Below are positions 18,000-26,344 of a stretch of 64,000 nt of DNA, in pieces (within the stretch, counting starts at the first letter, position 1; each line of letters begins with the position of its first letter). The stretch covers positions 62,001 through 126,000 of the forward strand of contig NZ_LMCF01000024.1 in the NCBI RefSeq assembly GCF_001623075.1, given 5' to 3'. Under the pieces are notes generated by a model, which was not told where the DNA came from, made no database searches, and was given only the letters and a program-made list of their open reading frames with translations. This stretch comes from Pseudovibrio sp. Ad37. GTDB lineage: Bacteria > Pseudomonadota > Alphaproteobacteria > Rhizobiales > Stappiaceae. Both the position numbers and the translations under genes were made by a program.

Positions 18000-18488
18000 A
18001 TGCCCCGTCCATCAGTCGAACTGTTGCTGGTTACACCACTGTTTATGAATGAATTCTTCGAGCTTCTGGCAAAATGGGGAGAGCAAGACACCCTTTCAGA
18101 GCCGGTTCGTTCGCTGGAAGAAACTGCCCGCAGGTTGCTGGTAGACCCAAGTGCAGGGCAGGCATGGTTGATCAGGAGCACGGGAAAAAGCCTCGGGTTT
18201 GTGCTCGTAAGCTATCGGTATAGCGTACGGGCCGGCGGCAAAGTCGGGTTCATTGAGCAGGTAGCGCTCGCTCCAATGGAAGGGATTGAGCGACTGTTAC
18301 CTCCTGTGCTGCAAGCATTGGAGGATGATCTGGCACAAAAGTCTGTCGTTAAAATGGAAGTTTCGCTGAAGAGACCGGAGCGAAAGACCAGAAAACAGTT
18401 CTTCGAGGAATTTGGCTTCTTGACGCAAAGTGTTGATCTGTTGGAAAAGACAATTCACTACGAAGAGGAATTTCCTCTCAGCTTTTAA
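18000..18488 (+). CDS. GNAT-family acetyltransferase
   Basis: This 162-residue protein has a GNAT-like layout: SAGQAWLIRSTGKSLGFVLVSY (beta strands 3-4 region), GGKVGFIEQVALAP, and a C-terminal KQFFEEFGFL typical of the fold's end. The pyrophosphate loop (Q/RxxGxG/A) is weak, replaced by GIERLLPPVLQALED. Substrate is unknown. It ends 72 bp before the ubiA start and may share a transcript with it. Confidence 0.72.
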   Translation: MPRPSVELLLVTPLFMNEFFELLAKWGEQDTLSEPVRSLEETARRLLVDPSAGQAWLIRSTGKSLGFVLVSYRYSVRAGGKVGFIEQVALAPMEGIERLLPPVLQALEDDLAQKSVVKMEVSLKRPERKTRKQFFEEFGFLTQSVDLLEKTIHYEEEFPLSF

Positions 18489-18559
18489 AGCGAACTTGGA
18501 ATTTGCTGTGTGAAGGGAAACAAGCGCAGATAAGCTCCAGACATGACGGTGAGGTGGCA

Positions 18560-19504
18560 ATGTTCAATACCAAAGACACTGGTCCAGTTGCAGATGCAGT
18601 AAAGCGTCATTGGGTTGACACGCGCTTGCCGCCAGGCCTTCGCCCCTTTGCTCGTCTTGCCAGGTGGGAGCGGCCAATCGGCTGGTACCTGCTTATGTGG
18701 CCGTGTTTGTGGTCTCTGGCCCTTGCATCCAATGCAGCAGGATCTGCCATCCCAAACATCTGGTACGCCGTGCTGATGTTTATCGGCGCAGTGGCAATGC
18801 GCGGCGCAGGCTGTACCTACAACGATATCGTTGACAAGGATATTGACGATAAGGTCGAGCGCACACGCTCTCGTCCAATTCCCTCAGGTCAGGTCTCCAG
18901 CAAACAAGCCAAAATCTTTATGGCACTGCAAGCGCTCGCCGGTTTGGTCGTACTGCTGCAGTTCAACACCTTCACCATCGTCCTGGGCATATCCTCTCTG
19001 GCAATTGTTGCTGCCTACCCATTCATGAAACGCATCACCGACTGGCCACAGTTCGTGCTTGGTCTGGCGTTCTCCTGGGGGGCATTGATGGGATGGGCCG
19101 CTGTCTTTGGCAGCCTGTCACTGGCACCGGTACTGCTGTATTGCGGAGGTATCCTCTGGACAATCGGCTACGACACCATCTACGCCCACCAGGATAAAGA
19201 GGACGACGCTTTGGTCGGTGTGCGCTCAACAGCGCGATTGTTTGGTGAAAAAACCCGTCAGGCTCTTGTCATTCTTTATGGCGCAACAGTTGTTCTGTTT
19301 GCAGGCGCCTTCATTGCTGCAGGCAGTGGCCCACTTGCATTTGCTGGATTAGCGCTTGGTGCGTTTCACCTGCTGAACCAGATCCGTGTATTGGACATTG
19401 ACGATGGCGATCAGTGCCTTCAGCTCTTCAAGTCCAACTCAACCTTTGGCTTGATCCTGTTTATCGGATTGGTGCTGGATGGCCTCGCGACCTATTACCT
19501 TTAG
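18560..19504 (+). CDS. ubiA: 4-hydroxybenzoate polyprenyltransferase UbiA
   Basis: This 314-residue membrane enzyme attaches the polyprenyl chain to 4-hydroxybenzoate in ubiquinone synthesis. About eight or nine membrane segments are visible. The two Asp-rich motifs are present: NDIVDKDIDDKVERTRSRPI (first) and YDTIYAHQDKEDD (second), which hold Mg-diphosphate. I start at ATG 18560, where GAGGTGG sits 2-8 nt upstream, rather than at 18503, because homology begins there. The quinone it makes serves the respiratory chain that feeds the oxidase encoded further on. Confidence 0.95.
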   Translation: MFNTKDTGPVADAVKRHWVDTRLPPGLRPFARLARWERPIGWYLLMWPCLWSLALASNAAGSAIPNIWYAVLMFIGAVAMRGAGCTYNDIVDKDIDDKVERTRSRPIPSGQVSSKQAKIFMALQALAGLVVLLQFNTFTIVLGISSLAIVAAYPFMKRITDWPQFVLGLAFSWGALMGWAAVFGSLSLAPVLLYCGGILWTIGYDTIYAHQDKEDDALVGVRSTARLFGEKTRQALVILYGATVVLFAGAFIAAGSGPLAFAGLALGAFHLLNQIRVLDIDDGDQCLQLFKSNSTFGLILFIGLVLDGLATYYL

Positions 19505-19551
19505 AGCGTATTCCTGAAAAGTGGTTTCGGTTTTCAGATAAGAATACGCGT
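19504..19551. repeat. Dispersed palindromic intergenic element
   Basis: An imperfect palindrome starts GCGTATTCCTGAAAA and ends TTTTCAGATAAGAATACGC, directly after the ubiA stop. A relative lies at 61898-61942. It can fold as a bipartite hairpin (8-bp and 7-bp stems). It may also help end transcription. Confidence 0.75.
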
Positions 19552-19612
19552 GAAAATAAAGGCTGAGAGCATGTTATGTGAATGGAAATGAACACAACAG
19601 GCTCTAAGAGTT

Positions 19613-20212
19613 TCAACGCCGCAAAGATGTGAAACGGCGGGAGCTGGCGAAAATCTTCTGCAGTCGTGTTGGCTTGCCTGTTTCGCGGCCAACAAGAAAA
19701 CGCGGGCGTCGTCCAGTCAAGGCACGAAGCTTTCTGCGTGGCAGCGCCTCACCTTTAGAGCAAGTGTTAAGTCCAAGACGGGCCAACTTTGAGGTGCCAT
19801 CGCTATCAATCATGAGCAGTGGTAGTGCCAAAACATCTGACCAGGCTTCCCAGTAATCCGCTGTCAGCTCCATATCTGTGCTGGTATAAAGCGGAATGCT
19901 CAAGGCATGATCGCGACGCAGTAAAATGACCTGATACTCAAGCTCATCACTAATCTCATTGACTGTCGCTCTGGCACCAACACCAGAGTAAGACCCAAGC
20001 GGAACCGTTAAGGTCAGCGGAAGACCGCCCATCTCACGGCGTATAAGCACCTTGTCTGGATCAATGCGAATATCGGATCTGTTAACGCCCGGTGTTTCAA
20101 GAAGATCATCTGGCAGCTCCGCTTGCATACGAAACGGCAGCGAGACACTCACACGATTAGTGTGGTTGTCGTTGCTCGCAAGGCCCAAAAACTGCGATTT
20201 GTAGTTGGTCAC
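19613..20212 (-). CDS. DUF6101-family protein
   Basis: This 199-residue cytoplasmic protein has no known catalytic motif. It resembles a family found in Hyphomicrobiales (DUF6101) with a central conserved stretch (RATVNEISDELEYQVILLRRDHALSIPL, here around residues 80-110) and a very basic C-terminus. The GTG start is preceded by GGGAGGGG. It faces pmbA across 317 bp. Function is unknown. Confidence 0.7.
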   Translation of the reverse strand: MTNYKSQFLGLASNDNHTNRVSVSLPFRMQAELPDDLLETPGVNRSDIRIDPDKVLIRREMGGLPLTLTVPLGSYSGVGARATVNEISDELEYQVILLRRDHALSIPLYTSTDMELTADYWEAWSDVLALPLLMIDSDGTSKLARLGLNTCSKGEALPRRKLRALTGRRPRFLVGRETGKPTRLQKIFASSRRFTSLRR

Positions 20213-20225
20213 GGAACTGCCCCTC

Positions 20226-20243
20226 CCTCCACAGGTGTGGAGG
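20226..20243 (-). promoter_or_regulatory. Palindrome before DUF6101 gene
   Basis: CCTCCACA-GG-TGTGGAGG is a perfect palindrome only 13 nt before the DUF6101 GTG start, next to its GGGAGGGG binding site. It could be an operator or an RNA hairpin that influences translation. The rest of 20244-20529 holds the pmbA promoter region without a recognisable gene. Confidence 0.5.
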
Positions 20244-20529
20244 TTTCAATTCATCATCTTTTCAAACTAGAGGAAAATTACAGGGTAGAATCTGCGTAAG
20301 TTCTTAACTCGAATGGTTAAAAAACTCTGTTTTTAAAGAGGCTTAGCGAACCTTTTCCGAACTTGATAAAATTCTAACTATCTTTAAGTGGGCTCATTTA
20401 TACGCCAAGCCATACTTGGCAAGTTGCTGCAATTTCTGCGTACAGCCCCGCGATTATTGGCAGGTGTGCTTGCTCTTAAGACAGGCACGCCCTAAACACG
20501 AAGAGCAAGATAACAGGAGGTCCATGCGA

Positions 20530-21873
20530 ATGTCTGACGCAATTGCCAATTCAAAGCTTGAAGAGCAGGCAGTGAGCTTGGTGGAAGCTGCAAAAGCAGC
20601 CGGCGCCGTTGCAGCAGACGCAATCGCAGTTACGGGCATGTCACTGTCTGTTTCCGTGCGTGAAGGCAAGGTTGAAAACACCGATCGCGCAGAAGGCAAT
20701 GACGTTACACTCCGCGTATTTGTCGGCAAGCAGGTTGCCAGTATTTCGTCCAATGCAAGTGACGATCCTGCTGAGCTTGCAGCCCGTGCCGTTGAAATGG
20801 CAAAGGTCACGCCGGAAGATCCATACGCTGGGCTTGCTGAACCTGAGCGTCTCCTCAAAGACATCCCTCATCTGGACCTGATAGATCCACGTGAGGTGAA
20901 TGCCGATGAGCTGACCAGAACCGCGCTCGACGCTGAAGCTGCGGCTCTCGCAGTTGAGGGCGTCTCCAAATCAGGCGGTGCAGGCGCAAGCTGGGGGCTT
21001 TCTGGCATTGTGCTGGCGACAAGCCACGGCTTTGTTGGAGCCTATCAGCGTTCCCGCTCAGGCTTTTCCATGACAGCCATCGCTGGCGAAGGCACTGGCA
21101 TGGAGCGTGATTACGAATTCGATTCCCGCACCTATTGGGATGATCTGATGTCTGCGGAAGAAGTGGGCCGGATTGCAGCAGAGCGCACCGTGCGCCGCCT
21201 CAATCCGCGCCAGCTGGAAACCCGAAAAGCGCCGGTGGTTTATGAACCACGCACAGCGCGCTCCCTGCTTGGTCACTTTGCAGGCGCGATCAACGGAGCA
21301 GCCATCGCCCGTGGAACCAGCTTCCTGAAAGATAAAATGGGGCAACAGGTCTTCGGTAAAGGCATCACCATCTCCGATGATCCGTTCAAGGCGCGCGGTG
21401 GCGGGACCGCTCCATTTGATGCGGAAGGCACTGGAGCTCAATACCTCAACATGATCGAGGACGGTATTCTGGGTCATTGGTTCCTTGACGGATACGCTGC
21501 GCGTGAGCTTGGCCTGACCTCAAATGGTCGTGCACGCCGTTCCGGGTCCTCCACCTCTCCAAGCGCAACCAATCTGACGCTTCAGGCGGGTGAGAAAACA
21601 CCGGAAGAAATCTTAAGAGATATCGGCGAAGGTTTGTTGGTAACGGATTTGATTGGTCACGGTGCAAACGGTGTAACAGGTGACTACTCCCGAGGAGCTT
21701 CTGGTTACTGGGTCGAAAATGGCGAAATCGCCTATCCAGTGAGCGAAATCACCATCGCAGGCAACCTCAAGGACATGTTCCTGAACCTGACACCGGCATC
21801 TGATCTGGACGAACGATATGCAGTGGCTACGCCAACAGTGGTTATCGAAGGACTGACGATTGCCGGAAGCTAA
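20530..21873 (+). CDS. pmbA: TldE/PmbA metalloprotease partner
   Basis: This 447-residue protein is the PmbA (TldE) subunit of the TldD/TldE protease, which forms a heterodimer with TldD and trims peptides such as microcin precursors and unfolded antitoxins. It shows SVSVREGKVE, GGGTAPFDAEGTGAQ and SGYWVENGEIAYPVSEITIAGN, typical of the family. As expected for TldE, the HExxxH of TldD is absent. ATG 20530 is preferred: AGGAGG lies 9 nt before it, but only 3 nt before ATG 20524. The partner tldD is in this window on the other strand at 33.1-34.5 kb. It overlaps the next gene by 14 nt. Confidence 0.92.
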   Translation: MSDAIANSKLEEQAVSLVEAAKAAGAVAADAIAVTGMSLSVSVREGKVENTDRAEGNDVTLRVFVGKQVASISSNASDDPAELAARAVEMAKVTPEDPYAGLAEPERLLKDIPHLDLIDPREVNADELTRTALDAEAAALAVEGVSKSGGAGASWGLSGIVLATSHGFVGAYQRSRSGFSMTAIAGEGTGMERDYEFDSRTYWDDLMSAEEVGRIAAERTVRRLNPRQLETRKAPVVYEPRTARSLLGHFAGAINGAAIARGTSFLKDKMGQQVFGKGITISDDPFKARGGGTAPFDAEGTGAQYLNMIEDGILGHWFLDGYAARELGLTSNGRARRSGSSTSPSATNLTLQAGEKTPEEILRDIGEGLLVTDLIGHGANGVTGDYSRGASGYWVENGEIAYPVSEITIAGNLKDMFLNLTPASDLDERYAVATPTVVIEGLTIAGS

Positions 21874-22654
21874 CAAATATAGCGTGCAGGAAGATTTGGA
21901 GCTGCTGGTTTCAGCAGCTCTGGAGGGCGGCAAGATCGCCCTTTCTTATTTTGGGAACTCACCAAAAAACTGGACCAAAGAAGGTGACTCTCCGGTGTCT
22001 GTCGCTGACATCGAAGTCGATCAGTTTCTGGCCTCCAAACTGCGTGAAGCTCGCCCCGACTACGGTTGGCTTTCGGAAGAAACGGAAGACGATCTCGTCC
22101 GTAAAGACTATGAGACAGTTTTTATCATCGACCCTATTGATGGAACACGTGCGTTTTTGAATGGGCGCGATGAGTGGTGCCTGTCGCTGGCAGTGGTCAA
22201 AAATGGTCGCCCTACAGCTGGCGTAATTTTTTGCCCGGTGCGTGATGAGCTTTACACCTCCGTAGAGGGAGGAGGCAGCTATCTCAATCAGGAAAAGATT
22301 GCGGTTTCAGACCGCCCGTCCGTCACCGGCGCCTACATCGCAGGCCCAGTCAGTTTCCTTGAAAAAGAAGGTGTAAAGAGTGAGCAGATTCGGTTCAGTC
22401 CGTATCTGGGCTCACTTGCCTACCGTTTTGCACTGGTTGCCTGTGGGAAATTGGATGCAGGTCTGGCGCGTGCAAGAGCCCGCGATTGGGACCTTGCCGC
22501 AGCGGATTTAATCATCAGTGAAGCTGGCGGCCAGTTAGTAGACTTGTCTGGATCGACCCTCTACTACAATAAAACTAGAACAAATCACCCCGGACTAGTA
22601 GCATCTTCTGCCAAATTGTTTAAAAGGCTTCAGGGAATATCCGTAGAGGATTAA
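21860..22654 (+). CDS. 3'(2'),5'-bisphosphate nucleotidase CysQ-like
   Basis: This 264-residue Mg-dependent phosphatase of the inositol monophosphatase superfamily has metal ligands in WLSEETEDD (E73/E74), DPIDGTRAFLNG (D91, D94) and WDLAAADLIISEAGG near residue 215. The RAFLNG variant and length favour CysQ, which removes 3'-phosphate from PAP/PAPS in sulfur metabolism, over inositol monophosphatase. The first start is TTG inside pmbA (14-nt overlap, coupled translation); GTG at 21884 is an alternative. Confidence 0.82.
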   Translation: MPEANKYSVQEDLELLVSAALEGGKIALSYFGNSPKNWTKEGDSPVSVADIEVDQFLASKLREARPDYGWLSEETEDDLVRKDYETVFIIDPIDGTRAFLNGRDEWCLSLAVVKNGRPTAGVIFCPVRDELYTSVEGGGSYLNQEKIAVSDRPSVTGAYIAGPVSFLEKEGVKSEQIRFSPYLGSLAYRFALVACGKLDAGLARARARDWDLAAADLIISEAGGQLVDLSGSTLYYNKTRTNHPGLVASSAKLFKRLQGISVED

Positions 22655-22704
22655 TCCTTATCGGTTTCCGGTCGGACTCTCTGTGAAGAAGGTGAGCGAA
22701 CACT

Positions 22705-22947
22705 ATGAGTGCTCAAGAAGAAAACCAACAGCTACTTCACCTCGTGTTTGGTGGTGAATTAGAAGATATCAGCAATGTTCGCTTTAAAGATCTTAAGGAT
22801 CTGGACATTGTAGGCATCTACCCGAACTATGCTGAGGCACACGTCGCGTGGAAAGCAAAGGCGCAAGGTACCGTTGATAACGCATTGATGCGTTACTTTA
22901 TTGTACACATGCACCGTCTGCTTGATCCGGGCGCAGAAACCAAGTAA
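22705..22947 (+). CDS. DUF4170 protein
   Basis: This 80-residue small soluble protein contains the DUF4170 pattern HLVFGGELED, DLDIVGIYPNYAEAHVAWKAKAQ and MRYFIVHMHRLLDP. It is conserved in Alphaproteobacteria next to lipopolysaccharide genes and has no assigned function. AAGGTGAG precedes the ATG. It lies in a run of closely spaced plus-strand genes from pmbA to lpxK. Confidence 0.85.
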   Translation: MSAQEENQQLLHLVFGGELEDISNVRFKDLKDLDIVGIYPNYAEAHVAWKAKAQGTVDNALMRYFIVHMHRLLDPGAETK

Positions 22948-22995
22948 GTACTGCGCCTCCCGGGAATTCTGCCCGAACTCAAATGGGCTTGTGAA

Positions 22996-23691
22996 ATGTT
23001 GAAAAAACTAGGCAAACACCCGCTTGTCATGAAGCTTGCGGGCACTGCCATGGCGTATTATCTGCTCTTTGTCTACAAGAGCAGTAAACTCACCATCGAT
23101 CCTCCAGAGGTCTATGAGGAACATGAGGAGGGTGCACCATTCATCGCGTCCATGTGGCACGGTCAGCATTTCATGTTGCCCTTTGCTTGTCCAAAGCACT
23201 GGGACATTAGGGTTATGATTTCCCGCAGTGCTGACGGCGAAATGCAAGCGGTTTGCGCATCAAAACTGGGGCTGGGTACAATCCGGGCCGCTGGTGCGCA
23301 GCGCTCCAGTCAAATCAAAAAACGTGGAGGCATGCGCGGCTTTATTGAAGCTGTGCGCGTACTCAAAGCAGGCGCCACAGTCTCCATGACAGCAGACGTG
23401 CCTAAAGGCCCTGCGCGTAAGGCAGGCAAAGGCATCGTACAGCTGGCCAAGCACTCCGGTCGGCCAATCCTGCCCGTAGCAATGGCAACCAGCCGTCATT
23501 ATGACCTTGATACTTGGGATAAGGCATCCATCAATTTGCCGTTCAGCCATATTGGGTTATGCTTTGGTAAACCTATTCCTGTGCCGGCTGATGCAAGCGA
23601 TGAACAGGTCGAGGAAATTCGTCAGCGTCTGGAAAACAGCATGAACGAAATAACTGACAAAGCTTACGCAATCGCCAAATCAGGCAAATAA
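22996..23691 (+). CDS. DUF374 lysophospholipid acyltransferase-like protein
   Basis: This 231-residue protein belongs to the DUF374/LPLAT group. An N-terminal hydrophobic segment (about 12-28) may anchor it to the membrane. The acyltransferase-like motif is SMWHGQHFMLPF, followed by ISRSADGE, RGGMRGF and the VPKGPARKAGKG block. It lies immediately upstream of waaA and lpxK, so a role in adding an acyl chain to lipid A or a related envelope lipid is likely. The exact acceptor is not known. Confidence 0.85.
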   Translation: MLKKLGKHPLVMKLAGTAMAYYLLFVYKSSKLTIDPPEVYEEHEEGAPFIASMWHGQHFMLPFACPKHWDIRVMISRSADGEMQAVCASKLGLGTIRAAGAQRSSQIKKRGGMRGFIEAVRVLKAGATVSMTADVPKGPARKAGKGIVQLAKHSGRPILPVAMATSRHYDLDTWDKASINLPFSHIGLCFGKPIPVPADASDEQVEEIRQRLENSMNEITDKAYAIAKSGK

Positions 23692-23715
23692 CAAACACTG
23701 GCAGAACTGGGTCCC

Positions 23716-25005
23716 ATGAGTTCAGTGATCTTCAGAGTCTATCAAGGTCTTGGCCGTCTGGCCGCGCCGCTCCTTGTTGGCTTGTACAAGTTGCGCGCCC
23801 GCCAGGGTAAAGAAGATCAGAACCGCAAAGGGGAACGGTTTGGTGTCGCTTCCAAAGAGCGCCCATCTGGCAACCTGATTTGGATTCATGCCGCAAGTGT
23901 AGGAGAGGCCAACGCCGTCTTGCCGCTTGCAAAGCAGGTCGTTGACAGTGGCTCCAAAGTTCTGCTCACAACAGCGACGCTGACATCTGCACAGGTGGTG
24001 GAAGCCTCAGCGCCTGAGGGCGTGATCCATCAGTTTGTTCCTTATGATACGCGCGGCAACATCAAGAGGTTTCTGAACCATTGGTCACCTTGTCTGGCAA
24101 TCACAGTTGAATCAGAAATCTGGCCTGCAACATTTCATGAGCTGGAAAAGCGGCAAATCCCACTGATCATCGTCAACGGACGCATGTCAGAAGGTTCCTT
24201 TTCAAATTGGAACCGTGTTCCCTCCTTTGCCCATTCAGTCTTTGGAACCGTTGATTGCGTGCTCGCCCAGTCAGATGACGATGCAGCCCGGTTCAAGCAA
24301 TTGGGTGCAATCCGCGTCAGGCCTACGGGCAATATCAAGTTTGACGGCAATATCCCTGAGTGTGACCCGGTAGAACTCGCTGACTTTAAAGATCAGCTCG
24401 AAGGTCGCGCACGATGGCTTGCAGCCAGCACGCACCCAGAGGAAGAAGTTGAGATTGCCAAGGCTCATCAAGAGCTCAAGCACAAGTTTGATCGCTTGTT
24501 GACGATTATCGTTCCAAGACACCCGGTCCGGGCACAGGAAATTCGTGACGAGCTGGAGCAGATGGGCCTTGTGTGCACTCAGCGCTCTCGAGGCGAAGCC
24601 ATTACCAATGCGACCGATATCTATATAGCAGACACGCTCGGCGAGCTTGGCTTGTTCTATCGTGTTGCACCGATTGTGTTTATGGGCGGCTCTCTGAGGC
24701 CAATCGGTGGGCACAATCTCCTTGAACCAGCTCAAGTGGGCTGCGCGATCCTATCTGGTGTGCACACTCAGAATTTTGCATGGATCTATCGTCACTTCTC
24801 AAAGGAAGAAGGCGTTCTTCTGGTACACAATACAGGTGAGTTAGCTGCTCAAGTCGAAAGCCTGCTTCACAATCCAGAAGATGTTCAAAAACGGGCTGAT
24901 ACAGCAAAAGCGCTGGTCGAATCTGGACGCGGTGCTCTTGCGGCGACACAGCTTGAGCTGCAGCAGTATTTGCCTGTGAAGCAGCCAGCAGCAGGGAAGG
25001 AGTAG
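23716..25005 (+). CDS. waaA: 3-deoxy-D-manno-octulosonic acid transferase
   Basis: This 429-residue inner-membrane-associated glycosyltransferase adds Kdo from CMP-Kdo to the lipid A precursor. It has an N-terminal membrane anchor with RKGERFG, the motif IWIHAASVGEANAVLPL, TVESEIWP and the C-terminal FMGGSLRPIGGHNLLEPA typical of WaaA/KdtA. Whether it adds one or two Kdo residues cannot be told. Only 3 bp separate it from lpxK. Confidence 0.94.
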   Translation: MSSVIFRVYQGLGRLAAPLLVGLYKLRARQGKEDQNRKGERFGVASKERPSGNLIWIHAASVGEANAVLPLAKQVVDSGSKVLLTTATLTSAQVVEASAPEGVIHQFVPYDTRGNIKRFLNHWSPCLAITVESEIWPATFHELEKRQIPLIIVNGRMSEGSFSNWNRVPSFAHSVFGTVDCVLAQSDDDAARFKQLGAIRVRPTGNIKFDGNIPECDPVELADFKDQLEGRARWLAASTHPEEEVEIAKAHQELKHKFDRLLTIIVPRHPVRAQEIRDELEQMGLVCTQRSRGEAITNATDIYIADTLGELGLFYRVAPIVFMGGSLRPIGGHNLLEPAQVGCAILSGVHTQNFAWIYRHFSKEEGVLLVHNTGELAAQVESLLHNPEDVQKRADTAKALVESGRGALAATQLELQQYLPVKQPAAGKE

Positions 25006-25008
25006 AAG

Positions 25009-26022
25009 ATGAACGCTCCTGACTTCTGGTGGACACGAAACGGAACCTGGCAAGCCAAACTCTTGAGCCCGTTAGGTGCTCTTTACGGCTACATGGCGAC
25101 ACGTCGTTTCAAGTACAATCCCAGATACAAAGCCCGCCAGCCTGTCATCTGCATTGGCAACTTCACAGCAGGCGGTACCGGTAAAACACCATTCGCGCTG
25201 GCGTTGAACGCCCTGTTGAAAGAGGCTGGCCACAAACCCGGCTTTCTTCTGCGTGGCTACGGTGGTTCGATTAAAGGACCGCTGCTTGTAGAGCCGTCAA
25301 AATATGCTGCCGCAGAAGTCGGCGATGAAGCGTTGTTACTGGCACGCCGCGGCCCAACTGTGATCTCTGCTGATCGTACAGCTGGTGCCAAGCTTCTGGA
25401 AGAGCAGGATATTTCTGTCATCATTATGGATGATGGGTTCCAGAACCCGTCTTTACATAAGGACTTCTCTATCGTTCTTCTGGATGCGAAGACCGGTATT
25501 GGCAATGCCAGATGTATTCCGGCTGGTCCATTGAGAATGCCGTTCAAGAAACAGCTGCAGCAAGTTGGTCTGCTGATGGTTGTGGGTGAGGGCGATGCGA
25601 GTATCGATCAGCAGATGGCGGCACAGCAAGCTGGGATCGATTTGATGCACGCCGCAATCCGTCCTGTATCTGCGGATGCCTTGGATGGGGAACGCGTGCT
25701 TGCATTTGCTGGAATTGGTCGACCTGAAAAGCTCTATGCCAGCCTGCGGGAGGCGGGAGCTGAGGTCATTGAGACCATGTCCTTCCCAGATCATCACTAC
25801 TTCACGAAAGAGGACGCACGCCTCATACTGCGTGAAGCTGAAGCGCAGGACTTGCTGCCAATCACGACCACAAAGGATTACGTGCGTTTGGATGGCCGTG
25901 AAGAGCAGTCGATCGCGCGGCTTGCAAACGTGACAAGTGTGCTGGAAGTGGAGATGAAAATCGCTGATCCAGACGCCCTCATTGAGCGCCTGAAACCTGT
26001 GCTGGACTGCGGAAAGTCTTAG
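25009..26022 (+). CDS. lpxK: Tetraacyldisaccharide 4'-kinase LpxK
   Basis: This 337-residue kinase phosphorylates the 4' position of the lipid A precursor disaccharide at the inner membrane. The Walker A loop is GNFTAGGTGKTP (51-62), and MDDGFQNP holds the conserved catalytic Asp pair. An N-terminal hydrophobic stretch (LLSPLGALYGYMA) anchors it. GGAG precedes the ATG closely after the waaA stop. Its stop overlaps that of the convergent DUF2093 gene by 4 nt. Confidence 0.95.
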   Translation: MNAPDFWWTRNGTWQAKLLSPLGALYGYMATRRFKYNPRYKARQPVICIGNFTAGGTGKTPFALALNALLKEAGHKPGFLLRGYGGSIKGPLLVEPSKYAAAEVGDEALLLARRGPTVISADRTAGAKLLEEQDISVIIMDDGFQNPSLHKDFSIVLLDAKTGIGNARCIPAGPLRMPFKKQLQQVGLLMVVGEGDASIDQQMAAQQAGIDLMHAAIRPVSADALDGERVLAFAGIGRPEKLYASLREAGAEVIETMSFPDHHYFTKEDARLILREAEAQDLLPITTTKDYVRLDGREEQSIARLANVTSVLEVEMKIADPDALIERLKPVLDCGKS

Positions 26023-26240
26023 GCCTGTAAGCCGTTGCTCTCATAGGCTTTAAGGGCTGCATCCGCATCAATGTACGCTTCCTGGCGAGATACACTCCAG
26101 TACTTGAGTTCTTCAAGCATGATCGTTTTGCCAGTGATCGCACACTTTACAAAGTTACCTGGTGCTTTCACCTGATAATCACCATCTAAGTATTGGATAC
26201 GTGCTTCTGTTGGAACGCGTGGCTGTTCAAAACGGTTCAT
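26019..26240 (-). CDS. DUF2093 protein
   Basis: This 73-residue small protein matches DUF2093 of Alphaproteobacteria: ARIQYLDGDYQVKAPGNFVKCAITGKTI, then LEELKYWSVSRQEAYIDADAAL. No function is assigned. It converges on lpxK, sharing 4 nt at the stops. Confidence 0.87.
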   Translation of the reverse strand: MNRFEQPRVPTEARIQYLDGDYQVKAPGNFVKCAITGKTIMLEELKYWSVSRQEAYIDADAALKAYESNGLQA

Positions 26241-26344
26241 TATTTCAGCATCCAGAGTTGTTGCGTTTTTCCTTTCTTACCGCTCAAACCTTAAAAAGGC
26301 CAGCGGTAAGAACAAGCATCTTATGCAAATCAATCTGGCAGCAA

